DNA of 47,774 bases from Phocaeicola massiliensis B84634 = Timone 84634 = DSM 17679 = JCM 13223 (GCF_000382445.1 NZ_KB905472.1:1826909-1874682), one strand, 5' to 3'; shown: positions 7,111 to 16,487, numbered from the stretch's first letter. The notes: generated by a model not told the origin, from the sequence alone. Numbers and translations are program-made.

Positions 7111-9930
7111 ATGACACACTTTCTTAAGAAGCTAGTGGCTGCCTGGTTCATTCTAGGCAGCGTTGCGGTGGGATTTGCCCAGCAAATGCCACCTATCCCT
7201 ACGGACGCCAATGTCCGCATCGGTAAATTAGAGAACGGGCTGACGTATTACATCCGCCATAACAATCTGCCCGAAAAAAGAGCTGATTTCTACATCGCTC
7301 AAAAAGTCGGTTCCATTTTGGAAGATGACAATCAGCGCGGTCTGGCGCACTTCTTGGAACATATGTGCTTCAACGGGACAGAGAACTTCCCAGGAAAAAC
7401 ATTAATCAGCTATTTGGAAAGTATCGGTGTACGTTTCGGTGAAAATCTGAATGCTTATACTGCCGTAGACGAAACCGTTTACAACATTGACAACGTGCCT
7501 GTCATCCGCGATGGAATTATAGATTCCTGTCTGCTTATCCTGCACGATTGGGCAGACGGACTGACACTCGACCCAAAAGAAATTGACAACGAGCGCGGTG
7601 TTATCCATGAAGAATGGCGCACACGCACGGGAGCCATGATGCGCATGTACGAAAAAATACTTCCCACAGCCTATCCGGACAGTAAATATGGTCACCGTTT
7701 ACCCATCGGAACGATGGAAGTAGTAGACAATTTTCCTCATCAGGCATTACGTGACTATTATGAGAAATGGTATCGTCCCGACCAACAAGGTATCATGATC
7801 GTCGGTGATATCGATGTAGACAAAGTGGAAGCCAAGATTAAAGAAATTTTCTCTCCCATCAAAATGCCGGAAAACCCGGCCGAGCGCAAGTACTTCCCTG
7901 TACCTGACAACAAAGAAGCAATCGTAACTATCGCCAAGGATAAAGAACAAACTAACACAATTATTTATCTCTGGCATAAACATGACATCGTTCCCAACGA
8001 GGCCAAGAAGAATATGGACTATCTGGTCATGAACTATATGAAGTCTATGATAAACAATATGCTCAACGCCCGTTTAAACGAATTGAAAGAAACTCCGCAA
8101 CCTCCTTTCATCTACGCTGTAACTGAAGACGGAAACTTCTTCCTGTCCAAGACGAAGGATGCCTTTACCGGCATTGCCGTAAGCAAGGAAGACGGAATAG
8201 ACACAGCACTCTCTGCATTGACACGTGAAATAGAACGTGTACGCCAATTCGGTTTCACTGCTTCCGAATATGCACGTGCCAAAGCTGACTATCTGCGCCA
8301 ATTGGAATCAGCCTATAATGAACGCGATAAAGTAAAAAATAACGCATATGTGAACGAATATGTGCGCCACTTCATTGACAACGAGCCTATTCCGGGAATT
8401 GATGCAGAATATGCCATCATGAATCAAATTGCCCCTAACATTCCGGTAGAAGCAATTAACTCATTCATCCCATCACTGGTAAATGACAGCAACATTGTGG
8501 TCAATATCTTCTGCCCTGAAAAAGAAGGCATGAAATATCCTACCGAACAAGAAATTATGGATGTGCTCAACAAAGTGAAAGCAGAGAAACTCACTGCGTA
8601 TGAAGATAAGGTATCTGATGAGCCACTGATAGCTGAACAACCGAAGGCCGGCACCATTGTGAAAACGGAAGAAGGTCCGTTCGGTTCTACCGTACTCACT
8701 TTATCAAACGGTGTACGTGTCATCTTGAAAACAACAGATTTCAAAGCAGACGAAATTCGTATGCGCGCATTCAGTCCCGGTGGTAACTCCTTGTTCCCCG
8801 ACAATGAAATTCTTCAGATAAAAGTACTGAACGATGTAGCCGGATTGGGCGGACTGGGTAACTTCAGCAATGTAGACTTGGAAAAAGTGTTAGCCGGGAA
8901 AAAAGCCAGTATCAGTACTGCCGTAAACGGCCTGAGCGAAGGAATGAACGGAAGCTGCTCACCTAAGGATTTAGAGACCCTACTACAGTTGGTTTATCTG
9001 AGTTTCACCGCTCCACGTATGGATCAAAATGCATTTGAATCATACAAAAGCCGCACTAAAGCCGCACTTGCCAATCAGGAAGCCAATCCACAAATCGCAT
9101 TGTCTGACTCACTGCAGAAAGCAATGTATATGAACCATCCGAGAGCATTGCGCGTCAAAGCGGATATGATTGACAAAATTGACTACAAGCGAATCATGGA
9201 AATGTATAAAGACCGCTTCAAAGATGCCGGTGATTTTACTTTCCTCTTTGTCGGAAACATAACCTTGGATGAAGCCAAACCACTTATTGAAACTTATCTG
9301 GGCGGATTACCAACTATCCATCGTACCGAGAATTTCCGCGATACAAAAATGGATATCCGCAAAGGCAAATACACCAACGTATTCAGTAAAAAACTGGAAA
9401 CTCCATTAGCCAGCGTATTGATAATCGCCAGTGGCAAATGCGAATACACATTAAAGAACGATGTGCTGATGTCTTTCCTCACCCAATCATTGGATAAAGT
9501 GTATCTGGAGAGCGTTCGCGAAAAAGAAGGCGGTTCATATGGTGTGAGTGTCTACGGACAACTCAGCCGTTATCCGAATGATGATGAAGCTTTCCTGCAA
9601 ATCTATTTCGATACTGATCCAGCCAAACGTGAAAAGATGACACAAATCATCATGAACGAACTGCAAAAGATAGCACAGGATGGTCCGGCTGCCGAACACA
9701 TAAACAAAACAAAAGAGTTTATGCTGAAGAAACATACCGAGCAAATGAAAGAAAACGGTTATTGGTTGAATATACTGAACCAATATTATTGGTATAAAGC
9801 CGATATGGACAGCAACTTCCAACAAGTGGTGGAAAGTATCACCCCAGAAGATGTCAAGCAGTTTGCCAAAGCCCTGCTGGAACAAAACAATTGCATTGAA
9901 GTCAGCATGACTTCCGGTGAAACAAAATAA
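7111..9930 (+). CDS. M16 family zinc metallopeptidase, exported
   Basis: A 939-residue insulinase/pitrilysin-like protease. A signal peptide (about residues 1-24, ending GFA-Q) sends it to the periplasm or outer membrane. The inverted zinc motif H80-F-L-E83-H84 lies in the first domain, and the distal glutamate region is ERGVIHEEW. Two M16 halves follow, the second lacking a zinc motif, as usual. The length is typical of Bacteroidetes M16 proteins. It follows trxB by 28 bp. Likely role: degradation of peptides in the cell envelope; the substrate is unknown. Confidence 0.92.
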   Translation: MTHFLKKLVAAWFILGSVAVGFAQQMPPIPTDANVRIGKLENGLTYYIRHNNLPEKRADFYIAQKVGSILEDDNQRGLAHFLEHMCFNGTENFPGKTLISYLESIGVRFGENLNAYTAVDETVYNIDNVPVIRDGIIDSCLLILHDWADGLTLDPKEIDNERGVIHEEWRTRTGAMMRMYEKILPTAYPDSKYGHRLPIGTMEVVDNFPHQALRDYYEKWYRPDQQGIMIVGDIDVDKVEAKIKEIFSPIKMPENPAERKYFPVPDNKEAIVTIAKDKEQTNTIIYLWHKHDIVPNEAKKNMDYLVMNYMKSMINNMLNARLNELKETPQPPFIYAVTEDGNFFLSKTKDAFTGIAVSKEDGIDTALSALTREIERVRQFGFTASEYARAKADYLRQLESAYNERDKVKNNAYVNEYVRHFIDNEPIPGIDAEYAIMNQIAPNIPVEAINSFIPSLVNDSNIVVNIFCPEKEGMKYPTEQEIMDVLNKVKAEKLTAYEDKVSDEPLIAEQPKAGTIVKTEEGPFGSTVLTLSNGVRVILKTTDFKADEIRMRAFSPGGNSLFPDNEILQIKVLNDVAGLGGLGNFSNVDLEKVLAGKKASISTAVNGLSEGMNGSCSPKDLETLLQLVYLSFTAPRMDQNAFESYKSRTKAALANQEANPQIALSDSLQKAMYMNHPRALRVKADMIDKIDYKRIMEMYKDRFKDAGDFTFLFVGNITLDEAKPLIETYLGGLPTIHRTENFRDTKMDIRKGKYTNVFSKKLETPLASVLIIASGKCEYTLKNDVLMSFLTQSLDKVYLESVREKEGGSYGVSVYGQLSRYPNDDEAFLQIYFDTDPAKREKMTQIIMNELQKIAQDGPAAEHINKTKEFMLKKHTEQMKENGYWLNILNQYYWYKADMDSNFQQVVESITPEDVKQFAKALLEQNNCIEVSMTSGETK

Positions 9931-9942
9931 TCGTTCTTGCCT

Positions 9943-11424
9943 ATGCTTTTTACGATTATAAGAAGAAATGAAAAACTTGCCGCAAAGCGGAGTCCGATGT
10001 TCGACAAGAACCGCTTTGCCAAGTTTTTAATCTATTTCATGGTAGCATATTGGGCAGCGCTCCTCTTATTTATGGGGGTAACGCTGCCCTCAGCTTTTGA
10101 ATCGGCAGCTCCAAGCATGGAGCCTTATCACATCCTCAATCAAGGATTAATATATGTGTTAATAACTGACTTTCTAGTGCGTTTTGTGATTCAAACCGCC
10201 ACTTCTCACGAAATCAAGCCTTATCTGCTTATGCCGGTCAAGAAAAAAAAACTGATAGACACCCTATTGCTTCAGTCGGCAACAAGCCTTTACAACCTCT
10301 TTTGGTTTTTCCTTTTCGTACCTTTCGCTTTTCTTTCCATCTTCCGCTTTTATGGAATGACCGGAATAATATGCTACCTGACAGGTATATGGTTACTCAT
10401 GGTATTGAACAATTATTGGTATCTGTTATGCAAGATGCTGCTCAACGAAAAGACCGTGTACTTATTGCTTCCGTTGGCTGTATATAGTCTGTTGGCCATA
10501 GCTGAATTCATTCCCGAAGGCAATCCCATCAGCACTTTCACCATGAATCTGGGAGAAGGATTTATCGAAGGAAGTCTGCCGGCCTATCTGAGTGTCATTA
10601 TCCTTATCCTGCTAATGATATTCATCAACCGTACTTTGCAAATTCGTTTGCTCTATAGCGAAATATCCAAGGTGGAAGATACGAAGATAAAACACGTATC
10701 AGAATATAAATTTCTGGACCGTTATGGTGAGATAGGCGAATACATTCGTTTGGAACTGAAGTTGTATCTCCGCAACAAAACGGTAAAGACACAGTTCCGC
10801 ATGGGATTTATCATCATGATTGCTTTCTCATGCGTGCTTGCCTTCACCGATGTCTACGACAGAATGACCAATTTTATCTGCATCTACAATTTTGCCATCC
10901 TGCCCGTCATGACATTGGGACAAGTGATGTGTTTCGAAGGGAATTATCTGGATGGTCTGATGAGCCGCAAAGAATCCATATACAATTTGTTACGGGCTAA
11001 ATACTATTTGAACTGCCTGATTCTGTTGATTCCTTCCCTCATCATGATTATCCCAATCATCCGGGGGAAAATATCCCCCTTGATGGCGGTATCTTATCTG
11101 CTCTTCACCGTAGGAGCAGTATTCTTTACCCTGCTCCAACTGGCAGTCTACAATAAGAAAACGCTCCCACTGAACGCCAATGTAATGCGCAGCAACAGAG
11201 GCAGTTCGCTATTCCAAAGCTTCCTTATCTCATGTGCCCTCTTCATGCCACTGATAGTCAACTCTACATTGACCACTTTCTTGGAGCAGAACACGGCATT
11301 TATCATCATGATGCTCATAGGACTGACATTGACTGTAACCCATACCATTTGGATAAAGAATATCTATAACCGTTTCATGAAACGCCGCTATGACAATATG
11401 GAAGGTTTTCGTGATTCCCGATAA
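9943..11424 (+). CDS. DUF5687 membrane protein, ABC permease partner
   Basis: A 493-residue integral membrane protein with about 10-12 hydrophobic segments and no ATPase motifs. It resembles the DUF5687 family, which is found beside an ABC ATPase and is taken to be its permease. The start is the ATG at 9943 (MLFTIIRRNEKLAAK); a TTG two codons upstream is less likely. It starts 12 bp after the M16 gene and ends 12 bp before the ATPase gene, so the pair makes a simple two-gene ABC-2-type exporter. Substrate unknown. Confidence 0.75.
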   Translation: MLFTIIRRNEKLAAKRSPMFDKNRFAKFLIYFMVAYWAALLLFMGVTLPSAFESAAPSMEPYHILNQGLIYVLITDFLVRFVIQTATSHEIKPYLLMPVKKKKLIDTLLLQSATSLYNLFWFFLFVPFAFLSIFRFYGMTGIICYLTGIWLLMVLNNYWYLLCKMLLNEKTVYLLLPLAVYSLLAIAEFIPEGNPISTFTMNLGEGFIEGSLPAYLSVIILILLMIFINRTLQIRLLYSEISKVEDTKIKHVSEYKFLDRYGEIGEYIRLELKLYLRNKTVKTQFRMGFIIMIAFSCVLAFTDVYDRMTNFICIYNFAILPVMTLGQVMCFEGNYLDGLMSRKESIYNLLRAKYYLNCLILLIPSLIMIIPIIRGKISPLMAVSYLLFTVGAVFFTLLQLAVYNKKTLPLNANVMRSNRGSSLFQSFLISCALFMPLIVNSTLTTFLEQNTAFIIMMLIGLTLTVTHTIWIKNIYNRFMKRRYDNMEGFRDSR

Positions 11425-11436
11425 AATAAATAATAT

Positions 11437-12147
11437 ATGAATATCACAATAGAGCAACTAAAAAAGAACTTCGGAGCGAAAGTAGCCGCAGATATAGAAA
11501 ACTATACCATCCAAAGCGGTGACATGCTGGGCTTGGTAGGCAACAACGGTGCCGGAAAAACAACCCTGTTCCGACTGATACTGGACTTGCTGAAAGCAGA
11601 CAGCGGAAGCATATGCATCGGCAATTTCAATGTGAGCAAGAGTGAAGAATGGAAAAACGTGACCGGAGCATTTATCGATGACAGTTTTCTGATTGATTAT
11701 CTCACTCCCGAAGAATATTTCCATTTCGTAGGGAAAATGTATGGTCTGAAAAAAGATGAAGTAGATGAACGGATTAGTAAGTTCAACCGCTTTATGAATG
11801 GAGAAGTGATCGGACAGAAGAAACTTATCCGCAACTACTCGGCAGGCAACAAGCAGAAAATAGGTATTATCTCCGCGATGTTGCATCAACCGCAAGTATT
11901 GATATTGGATGAACCGTTTAATTTTCTCGATCCCACTTCACAATCGGTAATCAAACATATCCTGAAAGCCTACCATGAAGAAACCGGAGCGACTATTCTG
12001 ATTTCAAGTCATAACCTGAATCATACAGTCGATATCTGTCCACGCATCGCATTACTTGAAAACGGAAAGATTATTCGTGACATTGATAATCACGATTACT
12101 CTGCCGAAAAAGAATTGGAAGACTATTTTAATATAAAAGAAGAATAG
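11437..12147 (+). CDS. ABC transporter ATP-binding protein
   Basis: A 236-residue nucleotide-binding subunit. Walker A is GNNGAGKTTLF (near residue 36), the signature motif is NYSAGNKQKIGI (about 131), Walker B is VLILDEPFNFLDP (about 152) and the switch histidine is in ISSHNL. The signature is the degenerate YSAGNKQK form seen in ABC-2-type exporters. It presumably powers the DUF5687 protein encoded just upstream. Confidence 0.92.
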   Translation: MNITIEQLKKNFGAKVAADIENYTIQSGDMLGLVGNNGAGKTTLFRLILDLLKADSGSICIGNFNVSKSEEWKNVTGAFIDDSFLIDYLTPEEYFHFVGKMYGLKKDEVDERISKFNRFMNGEVIGQKKLIRNYSAGNKQKIGIISAMLHQPQVLILDEPFNFLDPTSQSVIKHILKAYHEETGATILISSHNLNHTVDICPRIALLENGKIIRDIDNHDYSAEKELEDYFNIKEE

Positions 12148-12151
12148 AACA

Positions 12152-12676
12152 ATGAAGAAACTCCTCCCCCATTTGCTGATACTGAACATACTAGCCGTAC
12201 TACTGGCTTCATGTGGCACATCTGCCCCAAGCTATAACTACAAAGAACTGGCACGTGCCTCTATACGTCTAAACATAGATATAGACATGAAAGATAACCA
12301 TCGGTTGTATGTAGAATCAGCAAAGTGGTTGGGAGTTCCCTATCGAGGAGGAGGCAACAATAAAAGAGGCATAGACTGTTCGGGATTGACTTCGCATTTA
12401 TACAAAAAAGTCTATCGCAAGAAGTTGGAACGCAACTCTGACGACCAGCGTACCAAAAACTGCCGTAAGGTAAGCAAAAGCAAACTACGCGAAGGAGACT
12501 TGGTGTTTTTCCACAACGGACGCAAGAAAAGAACTGCCAGCCACGTGGGAATCTACCTGAAGGATAATAAATTTATCCATGCAAGTACCAGTCGCGGAGT
12601 GATTGTCAGTAGCCTGAATGAAGAGTATTATCGCAAGCACTGGCTTTCAGGCGGTCGGGTATCCGATATAAAATAA
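12152..12676 (+). CDS. NlpC/P60 (C40) peptidoglycan hydrolase, lipoprotein
   Basis: A 174-residue cysteine peptidase that cleaves murein stem peptides. The signal peptide ends in the lipobox LLASC with C21 as the lipidation site. The NlpC/P60 triad is C76 (in GIDCSGL), H131 (SHVGIYL) and H143 (FIHAST). It starts 4 bp after the ABC ATPase gene, so it belongs to the same transcript. Related proteins include Spr/MepS-type endopeptidases. Confidence 0.9.
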   Translation: MKKLLPHLLILNILAVLLASCGTSAPSYNYKELARASIRLNIDIDMKDNHRLYVESAKWLGVPYRGGGNNKRGIDCSGLTSHLYKKVYRKKLERNSDDQRTKNCRKVSKSKLREGDLVFFHNGRKKRTASHVGIYLKDNKFIHASTSRGVIVSSLNEEYYRKHWLSGGRVSDIK

Positions 12677-12722
12677 ACAATTATTTCCTCCGAAAAATTT
12701 TAAAATTCATCTATTAATTCCA

Positions 12723-12730
12723 TATCTTTG
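12723..12730 (+). promoter_or_regulatory. Promoter -7 box of the HAD/DUF3667 gene
   Basis: TATCTTTG, a perfect TAnnTTTG, 15 nt before the ATG at 12746. The TTG at its end opens a longer reading frame but should be read as promoter, not as start codon. Confidence 0.65.
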
Positions 12731-12745
12731 CCTGAAAAGCGCAAA

Positions 12746-14548
12746 ATGGAATACAAGACTTATTTATTTGACTTCGACTATACTTTGGCCGACTCATCAC
12801 GTGGAATCGTAATTTGCTTCCGCAATGTGTTAACACGCCACGGACACACCGATGTAACCGATGAAAGTATCAAACGCACCATCGGAAAAACACTTGAAGA
12901 CTCATTCAGCATCCTGACCGGCATCACCGACAAAAATACACTCATCTCCTATAAAAAAGAATATGTGAAAGAAGCGGACATACATATGACCGCCAATACC
13001 AAGTTCTTCCCCGAAACCGTTGCAGTGCTGAAAGCCCTGAAAAAGAGAGGAGCCCAAATTGGTATCATCTCCACCAAATATCGCTACCGCATCCATGAAA
13101 TGGTGGACCAGCATTTCCCAAACAAATTCTTCGACATCATCATCGGCGGAGAGGATGTGAAAAAGGCAAAGCCAAGCCCTCAAGGACTTCTGAAAGCACT
13201 ACGCTGCCTGCATCGCAAGAAAAAAGACACATTATATATAGGTGACAGCATCATCGACGCACAAACCGCCCTATTAGCCGGAGTAGACTTCGTAGGCGTA
13301 CTGAACGGCATGACCACGCGCGAAGAACTTGCCGAATACCGACACCGGCAGATTCTGCCCGACCTCACCCTGCTGCCGCTGATAAACAAGGAGACCACGC
13401 CTCCCCTTCTTCAGCGGTTGGTGCCCCATAAAACCCTCATCTATTACCGGCTTCTTCATCAAAAACAAATCAGAGGGAAGAAAGAACTGCCCAAAGACCA
13501 ACAACCCCACACATGCAAGAACTGCAGAAAGACGTTTCAAGGCAACTTCTGTCCCGATTGCGGACAGACACAAAATACGCCACGCTTCACTATTCGCAAC
13601 GCCTTCCAGAACATATTAAGCGGATTTTTCAATATCGATAATGGATTCAGCCGCAACCTGCTGGAATTTCTCTACCGTCCCGGATATATGATAAGAGATT
13701 ATATAGATGGAAAACGAGTGCATTACTTCAAACCATTCCAAAGCCTGTTTGTACTGGCTGCCCTTTATATCATGTTTGTCCAGCTGATAGACCCGGAGGC
13801 ACTGAAAAACAGAGATAAAGAATACAAAGAAACTCCCACATACGAACAACTGATAGACAATATCAAAGAGCAGAAAGAATATGCCATCAAAGACAGTGCC
13901 CGGATATATCTGGGACAAAGTCTGCTCTATGCCGACAGCGCCCGAATAACGGATACCGACATCACCATGGAAGATAAAATAAACGTAAAATTGAAAGACA
14001 AGCCGGATAATACAAGAACCGCAACCGACGACAACGATGACATTGTTGACGATTTAACAGAGGCCGGTATAGCTGTCGGTGTAGCATTAGACGAATATAA
14101 AGAGAACTTCCTAAGCGAAAACAAATATATTTCAGCCGTTTACAATTTAATGAGAAGTTGGATTCATGGAAATAAAGCTTTCAGTATACTGCTTTTACTA
14201 CCGGTTTTCACATTGGCAAGCCGATGGAGTTTCCGCAAATCTCTTGTCGGTCATCGGTTTAACCTGACCGAACAATTCTTTGCACAGGTATATATTGCCT
14301 GTCAGATACTCTGGATATCCCTTCTCATCCTGCCTTTCACCCGGGAAGCCCACCTGAATGACATCTTCGATTTGAGCTATGAAGCCATCTTCCTCCTGTT
14401 CGTATGGGACTATCGGCAGCTGTTCAACCTGTCATGGTGGAAAAGCTTCAAACGAACTACCGTCATGTTCTGCTATTGTGCATTGATTATGCTATTGGCG
14501 GCAACCTTATTCATCACATTACTTGCAACAATTGCCTACCTCAGATAG
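12746..14548 (+). CDS. HAD phosphatase fused to a DUF3667 zinc-ribbon membrane protein
   Basis: A 600-residue two-part protein. Residues 1-215 form a HAD-IA phosphatase like phosphoglycolate phosphatase/PpaX: nucleophile motif D9-F-D11-YTLADSS, motif II ISTKYR, a KPSPQG lysine loop and motif IV GDSIIDAQTA. After a basic linker, C257-x2-C260 and C269-x2-C272 make a zinc ribbon (CKNC...CPDC), followed by a DUF3667-like region with about four or five membrane segments around an acidic loop (about 355-455). The frame is open throughout and both halves look complete, so this is a true fusion. The start is the ATG at 12746. The HAD substrate is unknown; the architecture suggests a phosphatase tethered to the inner membrane. 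Confidence 0.75.
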   Translation: MEYKTYLFDFDYTLADSSRGIVICFRNVLTRHGHTDVTDESIKRTIGKTLEDSFSILTGITDKNTLISYKKEYVKEADIHMTANTKFFPETVAVLKALKKRGAQIGIISTKYRYRIHEMVDQHFPNKFFDIIIGGEDVKKAKPSPQGLLKALRCLHRKKKDTLYIGDSIIDAQTALLAGVDFVGVLNGMTTREELAEYRHRQILPDLTLLPLINKETTPPLLQRLVPHKTLIYYRLLHQKQIRGKKELPKDQQPHTCKNCRKTFQGNFCPDCGQTQNTPRFTIRNAFQNILSGFFNIDNGFSRNLLEFLYRPGYMIRDYIDGKRVHYFKPFQSLFVLAALYIMFVQLIDPEALKNRDKEYKETPTYEQLIDNIKEQKEYAIKDSARIYLGQSLLYADSARITDTDITMEDKINVKLKDKPDNTRTATDDNDDIVDDLTEAGIAVGVALDEYKENFLSENKYISAVYNLMRSWIHGNKAFSILLLLPVFTLASRWSFRKSLVGHRFNLTEQFFAQVYIACQILWISLLILPFTREAHLNDIFDLSYEAIFLLFVWDYRQLFNLSWWKSFKRTTVMFCYCALIMLLAATLFITLLATIAYLR

Positions 14549-14600
14549 GCGATACTAAAAAGATGAGTATATGATTTGAATAAAAAAAGAGCAGAAAGTT

Positions 14601-14631
14601 TTTGAAGTTCAAAATAATATCAGTAATTTTG
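14601..14631 (+). promoter_or_regulatory. Promoter of rplU-rpmA
   Basis: TTTG (14601-14604), 19 nt, TAATTTTG (14624-14631): a full match to the Bacteroidetes TTTG-N19-TAnnTTTG promoter. Transcription should start near 14638, leaving an untranslated leader of about 80 nt before rplU. Confidence 0.8.
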
Positions 14632-14643
14632 TGCCCGATTTAG

Positions 14644-14691
14644 TCCGTGGAGGTCGAAAAGAGACTTCAGAGATGATGTCCACCTTACGGA
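14644..14691 (+). promoter_or_regulatory. Structured 5' leader of rplU, probable L21 autoregulatory element
   Basis: In the rplU leader TCCGT (14644-14648) pairs with ACGGA (14687-14691) and AGGT (14651-14654) with ACCT (14682-14685), closing a 27-nt internal region that could fold further. The stem lies 26 nt before the ATG. Ribosomal protein operons are often repressed by their own product binding such leaders, so this is a candidate L21-binding leader. I infer this from position and folding only. Confidence 0.45.
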
Positions 14692-14717
14692 GAAAACCCG
14701 TTTAATATAAAAATAAC

Positions 14718-15035
14718 ATGTACGTAATTGTAGAAATTAACGGTCAGCAGTTCAAAGCTGAAGAAGGCAAAAAGCTGTTTGTACACCACATTCAGGATGC
14801 AGAAAGCGGAAAAACTGTTGAGTTTGAAAAAGTTTTGTTGGTAGACAACAATGGAACAGTAACTGTAGGTGCTCCTACTGTTGATGGTGCTAAAGTAGTT
14901 TGTGAAGTAGTTTCTCCGCTGGTAAAAGGCGACAAAGTACTCGTATTCCACAAAAAGAGAAGAAAAGGTTACAGAAAACTGAACGGTCATCGTCAGCAGT
15001 TTACAGAGTTAACTATTAAACAAGTTATTGCTTAA
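14718..15035 (+). CDS. rplU: 50S ribosomal protein L21
   Basis: A 105-residue ribosomal protein of the large subunit, binding 23S rRNA. The opening [22 protein letters not shown] and the C-terminal basic [19 protein letters not shown] segment are characteristic of L21. It is first in a two-gene operon with rpmA, 22 bp upstream of it, as in most bacteria. Confidence 0.97.
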   Translation: MYVIVEINGQQFKAEEGKKLFVHHIQDAESGKTVEFEKVLLVDNNGTVTVGAPTVDGAKVVCEVVSPLVKGDKVLVFHKKRRKGYRKLNGHRQQFTELTIKQVIA

Positions 15036-15057
15036 TCATTTAAAATTTTAAGAAGAA

Positions 15058-15321
15058 ATGGCACATAAAAAAGGTGTAGGTAGTTCTAAGAACGGCCGTG
15101 AATCAGCAAGTAAGAGATTAGGCGTTAAGATATTTGGTGGACAAGCTTGTAAAGCAGGAAACATCATCGTTCGTCAGAGAGGTACAGAATTCCATCCGGG
15201 CAACAACATCGGTATGGGTCGTGACCACACTCTTTTCGCTTTGGTAGATGGTACAGTATGTTTTAAAGTAGGTCGTGAAGATAAGAGATCAGTATCTATC
15301 ATTCCGGCTGTGGAAGCATAA
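15058..15321 (+). CDS. rpmA: 50S ribosomal protein L27
   Basis: An 87-residue large-subunit protein whose N-terminus reaches the peptidyl transferase centre. The sequence [21 protein letters not shown] and the [20 protein letters not shown] segment are diagnostic. It starts directly at MAHKKG, without the cleavable N-terminal extension found in Firmicutes. An intrinsic terminator follows. Confidence 0.97.
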   Translation: MAHKKGVGSSKNGRESASKRLGVKIFGGQACKAGNIIVRQRGTEFHPGNNIGMGRDHTLFALVDGTVCFKVGREDKRSVSIIPAVEA

Positions 15322-15352
15322 TTCGGTCCCCTACAAAAAAAGAATTAAAAAG

Positions 15353-15388
15353 AAGATTGTGTCAGTATTTTGACACAATCTTTTTTTT
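15353..15388 (+). terminator. Intrinsic terminator of rplU-rpmA
   Basis: A perfect 12-bp stem, AAGATTGTGTCA (15353-15364) with TGACACAATCTT (15371-15382), 6-nt loop, and a run of eight T (15381-15388). This is a textbook Rho-independent terminator 31 bp after the L27 stop. Confidence 0.93.
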
Positions 15389-15550
15389 ATGTACAAAGCC
15401 CGGACTTTGTTATTGGCTCACCTGCCAAACCATAAAGAAGAGCTTTTACTCTTAAAAGTTCACCCTGTTCTTCAGATAACTTCCGGAAGTGTCCTTTATG
15501 TATCAGCCTTTCCAACGGCTTACCAAGTCCCGACAAAGGGTAAAAAAGAT

Positions 15551-15665
15551 CAAAGTGTTTTTAAAAAAGCTCGTTATCTTTTGGAAAAAGCTCCTTTTCT
15601 TTTTTTAAAAGACCATTATCTTTTTGAGAAAGCTCTTGCTCTTTTTACAAAACGTCTTTGTCTTT
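15551..15665. repeat. Degenerate 21-bp tandem repeats, heptad-coding in one frame
   Basis: Five successive imperfect units of about 21 bp, pattern AAAGCTC-n-TTATCTTTTTGG, run from about 15573 to 15665 after a looser first copy. In one plus frame they read KKARYLL, EKAPFLF, LKDHYLF, EKALALF, TKRLCLF, a seven-residue repeat. The open frame (15389-15679, 96 codons) starts right behind the rpmA terminator without a promoter or ribosome-binding site, so I do not call it a gene. Confidence 0.5.
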
Positions 15666-15689
15666 TTGGAAGTACATAATTTCACGTTA

Positions 15690-15762
15690 GTACGTATGAG
15701 CCTGTACGGACGTATGCGCAGCCTTACACATACGTATGTGAAGCTCCATGCGGACGTACGTG
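15690..15762. repeat. ACGTATG palindromic intergenic repeats
   Basis: ACGTATG or ACGTACG occurs at 15692, 15710, 15732 and 15754, spaced 18, 22 and 22 bp, with related spacer words (AGCCTGTACGG, GCAGCCTTACACA, AAGCTCCATGCGG). The copies carry palindromic TACGTA or CGTACG. Together with the 21-bp repeats they fill the gap between rpmA and the thiamine genes; I see no gene in 15389-15851. Confidence 0.5.
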
Positions 15763-15851
15763 TAAAAGCATGCTTTCCGACATGAAATGAAGCAAGCCTT
15801 CTCTATTTTACGGGTAATTCCCAAAAAGGCATTGAAATCTTTAAAAAAGAA

Positions 15852-16487
15852 TCATATCACCCTGAAAACAAGCACTTTGCCGTGTACATGAATAATAAAC
15901 CGATTGCCGATAGCTTCATTCAATGTCCCCTGCCACCAATTCGTAAAAGCAGAAAGAGGATAAACCAAGCCGTCTGCCGAAAGTTCCGTAGCCCCCATAT
16001 TAAAAACAGAAACCTGTTGAGTCGGAAAAGATTCAAACACGCTATCTTCTTTAATAGGTATAAACAGCCCATAATCAGTCAACATCCTCACTTCTGCCTG
16101 CTCCATATAGTCAGCAAGCAGACTGATGTTTCCCAAAGTATGATCTTCCCGCTTACCGGTAGCCCCCATAATCGTAATATCCCGCCTTCCCTGAGACAGA
16201 CAGAAACGAAATGCCTTACTCAAATCATTCGTATCCTGCTCCGTTTCACGATGAATGAGATGAACATAGCGTTCCTTTATCTCCGGCAATAACGAATCAC
16301 CATCACCCACAATAGCAGCCGGCATCTTCCCAAAGCGAAGATATGTGTTGACCGCCCCGTCACAACAAACCACATAAGGACACTCCCTCAACCATTCCTT
16401 AGCCAAAGAAGAAGAAGGGAAGTCTCCATCTGCCAATATAATAGTTTGAGGTATATTTATTTGTTCCGGTAATTTATATTCTTTCAT
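15852..16487 (-). CDS. Thiamine diphosphokinase
   Basis: A 211-residue cytosolic kinase that converts thiamine to thiamine diphosphate with ATP. Hallmarks are CCDGAVNTYL, the metal/phosphate motif VGDGDSL, EQDTNDLSKA and GATGKREDHTLGN, followed by a C-terminal beta domain that binds thiamine. The start is the ATG at 16487, whose ATGA overlaps the pnuT stop; a longer frame reaching 16514 would intrude on pnuT. Pairing with a PnuC-type transporter makes a salvage unit: import thiamine, then trap it by phosphorylation. Confidence 0.92.
   Translation of the reverse strand: MKEYKLPEQINIPQTIILADGDFPSSSLAKEWLRECPYVVCCDGAVNTYLRFGKMPAAIVGDGDSLLPEIKERYVHLIHRETEQDTNDLSKAFRFCLSQGRRDITIMGATGKREDHTLGNISLLADYMEQAEVRMLTDYGLFIPIKEDSVFESFPTQQVSVFNMGATELSADGLVYPLSAFTNWWQGTLNEAIGNRFIIHVHGKVLVFRVI

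Noticed and set aside
15389..15679. 96-codon open frame behind rpmA
   Set aside because: It starts in the terminator T tract, has no promoter or ribosome-binding site, and its second half is made of 21-bp repeats. Kept as a repeat only.
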